Program-made: the position numbers and the translations under genes
Part shown: positions 30,763-32,742 of the stretch, in pieces
How positions within the stretch are numbered: position 1 is the stretch's first letter
How the letters are laid out: each line of letters starts with the position of its first letter
Assembly (NCBI GenBank): GCA_022732885.1
Contig: JAIJTS010000017.1
Coordinates: forward strand, 1 to 32,742
Length of the DNA: 32,742 nt
Origin: Atopobium sp.
Lineage (GTDB): Bacteria; Actinomycetota; Coriobacteriia; Coriobacteriales; Atopobiaceae
Reading direction: 5' to 3'
The notes under the pieces: model-generated
The model's database searches: none
Seen by the model: the letters and a program-made list of their open reading frames with translations, nothing else
Told to the model about the DNA's origin: nothing

Positions 30763-32496
30763 TTCCTTGGAGAGCTGATAGGTATCAGTAAAGCTAACTG
30801 TTTGACCGTTTTCTGTGTGAGTAGAAATTAACTGAGCTACAACATTGCCGCTAGTTGTATCAAACGTAATCTTCATTTGTGGTTTTTGCAGAGTAGTTTG
30901 ATCTGTACTAGAAGCCGCATTTGTATTGAGGGTTGCATGAGTCAGATCAACCGCTCCAGAAACCTGAATTTTTTCTCCAATAGTTCCTGAAGTTGCTAAA
31001 GAAACGGACGCGTTTTTGAACTCAACATCTCCTGGATACCAACGATACGAGGTATTGAGTGCTCCATGATTGTGTACAACACCCTCTGCGGTAGCCGTGA
31101 GTGTTAGCTGATCGCGAGAAAAACTTGCAGACGTAACAGTTAACGTTAAAGGATTAGTTCGGCCGGCATAGCAAGGACTTCCATTGCTTGCTTCGCAGTT
31201 AACAAAGGTTCCTTTCCAGATTCCAACAAGTCCACTGTAGTCATATTTAAGCCCAGAGGAAGGGCTCACTGAATCTAGCGCCCAGGTACCCGTTGAGGAA
31301 TCAAATGTAAATGAAGCAGTAATCTCACAGGTCAAAGAACCATAGAATGTTGTTGAAACGCCTGACATTTTTACCCAGCAAGTCTGCTGGCTACGATCAA
31401 AGCCCGCATCAAGAACAGTGAAAGTAGCATGAGAAAATTGCGTGCTATAGCTGACAGCCTCATTTGGATTTTGTTCGTCAAGTTTGGCAAGAACGTCACT
31501 TATGGCATCAAGAACTTTGGTAGTGGAAACACCAGAGGTAGCCTGGTAAGTGACAGATTGATCTTCTTCTCCGCCAATTGGGTTCCAGCCGTGAGTATTT
31601 GCGTATCCCAATTTAGTCATTTTTGTTGCAGCGATTGCATTTCCTGTATAGGTTAGGCGCACTATAGAGTTTGCATAGCCAGTTGCGCCAAATTGAGCAG
31701 CATCGCTTGAGATTGCTGTGGTGCTTCTGGTGCGAGAAACAACTTCAATGCCGGTAAGCAACAAAGACTCGTCGGCATCATATTTGCCAGGAGTCCACGC
31801 TGGAGTTTCAACACGTATGCGTGCATCGGCAATGACGGTATCAGCTGAAGGAACATTACTTACGCGAATAAAAAAGACAATAATTGCAGATATAAGAGCA
31901 AGTCCCAGAAGAGCAAGTATGCCAGAAAGCAAGCTATGATGGCTCACAAATCTCAAAAGTGCACGGCGCCTACTGCGCATATAGCTTGAAAAGGTATCAG
32001 CAACATCTTTGATAGACGTTGCATCATCAGCTGATGATGCGCTGTCATCGTCAGCAGCGTTGAGAGGGGCTTCGGCAGCCTTAGCAGCCTCAGCTTCTGG
32101 GTGCTCACAAGCACTCTCTTCAAGTTCTTTGAGGCGAGCTTCTACAGCAGAAAGATCCTGTGTGAGAGCCGCATCATTTACAATTTTTTCCAGGTCAGTT
32201 GTGCTATCTGAATCGTTTTCAGAAGAGCCTTCTTCTGAAGTTGTGTCGCTCTTGTCTTCTTGGTTGCCTTTGCCTAGATCAGGAAAAATGGGGCTGACTA
32301 TCTCCATAATATAGTCTTCATCAGCAGCGGCTAAATCAGCGGCAATAGGGTCAGTAACCTCCTCAAGCTCGCCGGTCTTCTCGCCATCTGCATCTGTTAG
32401 CTCAACAGCCTGGGTATCAAGGGTCTGCTGATCAGAAGATGTTTCCTCTGAAGCAGGCGTGTTATCTGGTTGTGAAGTTTTGTTCTTAGCAGTCAT
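30760..32496 (-). CDS. Large single-pass membrane protein, unknown function, exposed C-terminus
   Basis: 578 residues. About the first 180 are cytoplasmic and acidic, rich in Glu, Asp, Ser and Thr, probably disordered, with a short coiled-coil-like stretch (LSAVEARLKELEESA). A basic patch (RSRRRALLRF) precedes one membrane helix (LLSGILALLGLALISAIIVFFI). About 360 residues follow outside, Ser/Thr-rich and strand-like, with four Cys in two pairs (TCW/LTCEI and NCE/PCY) that could form disulfides. There is no LPxTG sorting signal. ATG 32496 has GAGG 4 bases upstream. I recognise no family. The acidic N-terminus with Thr-rich stretches could be a target of the window's kinases, but that is speculation. 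Confidence 0.8.
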   Translation of the reverse strand: MTAKNKTSQPDNTPASEETSSDQQTLDTQAVELTDADGEKTGELEEVTDPIAADLAAADEDYIMEIVSPIFPDLGKGNQEDKSDTTSEEGSSENDSDSTTDLEKIVNDAALTQDLSAVEARLKELEESACEHPEAEAAKAAEAPLNAADDDSASSADDATSIKDVADTFSSYMRSRRRALLRFVSHHSLLSGILALLGLALISAIIVFFIRVSNVPSADTVIADARIRVETPAWTPGKYDADESLLLTGIEVVSRTRSTTAISSDAAQFGATGYANSIVRLTYTGNAIAATKMTKLGYANTHGWNPIGGEEDQSVTYQATSGVSTTKVLDAISDVLAKLDEQNPNEAVSYSTQFSHATFTVLDAGFDRSQQTCWVKMSGVSTTFYGSLTCEITASFTFDSSTGTWALDSVSPSSGLKYDYSGLVGIWKGTFVNCEASNGSPCYAGRTNPLTLTVTSASFSRDQLTLTATAEGVVHNHGALNTSYRWYPGDVEFKNASVSLATSGTIGEKIQVSGAVDLTHATLNTNAASSTDQTTLQKPQMKITFDTTSGNVVAQLISTHTENGQTVSFTDTYQLSKE

Positions 32497-32711
32497 AGCG
32501 CCTCATTACTATGTGAACCTGCTGTAATTTTCTCACAATTACGTAACTTGTGTACCCTCATCCTGTGCAGATAGGGAGGTATCGGTTTAAAAATTGCCTA
32601 GTGGTGGTACACTTCTTTAGTTGAATTCTCACCTCGCAAGCAGCTTATGTGGTAGTTTGGCTACACGCCAATGGACCAAGCGCGCACGAGGCACTTATCT
32701 TAGGAGCAAGA

Positions 32712-32742
32712 ATGCGTGACAAGCTAGAAAAAATCGTTGAGG
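32712..32742 (+). CDS. prfA: Start of a gene, probably peptide chain release factor 1 (runs off window)
   Basis: Only ten codons are visible: MRDKLEKIVE, from ATG 32712 with AGGAG 6 bases upstream. This resembles the N-terminus of many RF1 proteins, which begin with a short MxxKLExIV-like helix, but so few residues cannot settle it. The gene is divergent from the surface protein, with 215 bases between them. Confidence 0.4.
   Translation, partial: MRDKLEKIVE

Noticed and set aside
1..32742. CRISPR arrays, rRNA genes, replication origin
   Set aside because: No regularly spaced repeats, rRNA sequence or clustered DnaA boxes were seen; the only tandem repeat is the 3 x 13-bp array at 30661.

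Overview
The window looks like chromosome from an anaerobic, moderate-GC actinobacterium of the class Coriobacteriia, most likely the Atopobium/Lancefieldella/Olsenella group. Three things point there: an actinobacterial-type kinase/FHA/phosphatase/cell-wall operon with PASTA repeats and an FhaA-type (DUF3662) protein; a base composition well below that of Streptomyces or Mycobacterium; and a single-chain pyruvate:ferredoxin oxidoreductase typical of anaerobes. The taxon is inferred from gene content, not from a database match.

Layout. (1) Positions 1-112, minus strand: the start of a transposase-like helix-turn-helix gene that runs off the left edge. (2) Positions 233-9714, minus strand: a tightly packed six-gene operon, read as membrane-spanning Ser/Thr kinase, fhaA, fhaB, PP2C phosphatase, a RodA/FtsW-PBP fusion, pknB. 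It ends at a strong terminator at 118-151. (3) Positions 9848-12368: tRNA-Leu(CAG), a small membrane protein, serS, an orphan small gene behind a 32-bp perfect palindrome, tRNA-Arg(ACG) and tRNA-Ser(GCT). (4) Positions 12424-16438: gluQ and an acetyltransferase on the minus strand, then purH and an unknown gene on the plus strand. (5) Positions 16439-20429: a 379-bp leader region and nifJ. (6) Positions 20521-22672: a MurT/GatD-like pair whose glutaminase triad appears to be missing. (7) Positions 22902-26862: a QueT-type transporter, a LytS-like kinase and a LytTR regulator in a row, then a YfcE-type phosphoesterase overlapping a convergent PAP2 phosphatase. (8) Positions 26956-32742: trxA, an unknown gene, pgi, a small SRP RNA, a DedA protein, a large single-pass surface protein and the first codons of a probable prfA.

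How the genes fit together. The first operon couples phospho-signalling (two kinases, one phosphatase, two FHA readers) to peptidoglycan polymerisation and crosslinking, with polymerase and crosslinker on one polypeptide. The MurT/GatD-like pair may be a second cell-wall theme, but its chemistry is uncertain. QueT and GluQ together suggest that the organism salvages a queuosine precursor and modifies tRNA-Asp further. The rest is mainly housekeeping: translation (serS, tRNAs, SRP RNA, prfA), purine synthesis, glycolysis, pyruvate oxidation and thiol redox. I saw no CRISPR array, rRNA gene, replication origin or complete mobile element. Points most worth a second look are the catalytically empty GatD-like protein, the SEDS-PBP fusion, the polytopic non-RD kinase and the palindrome-controlled orphan gene.
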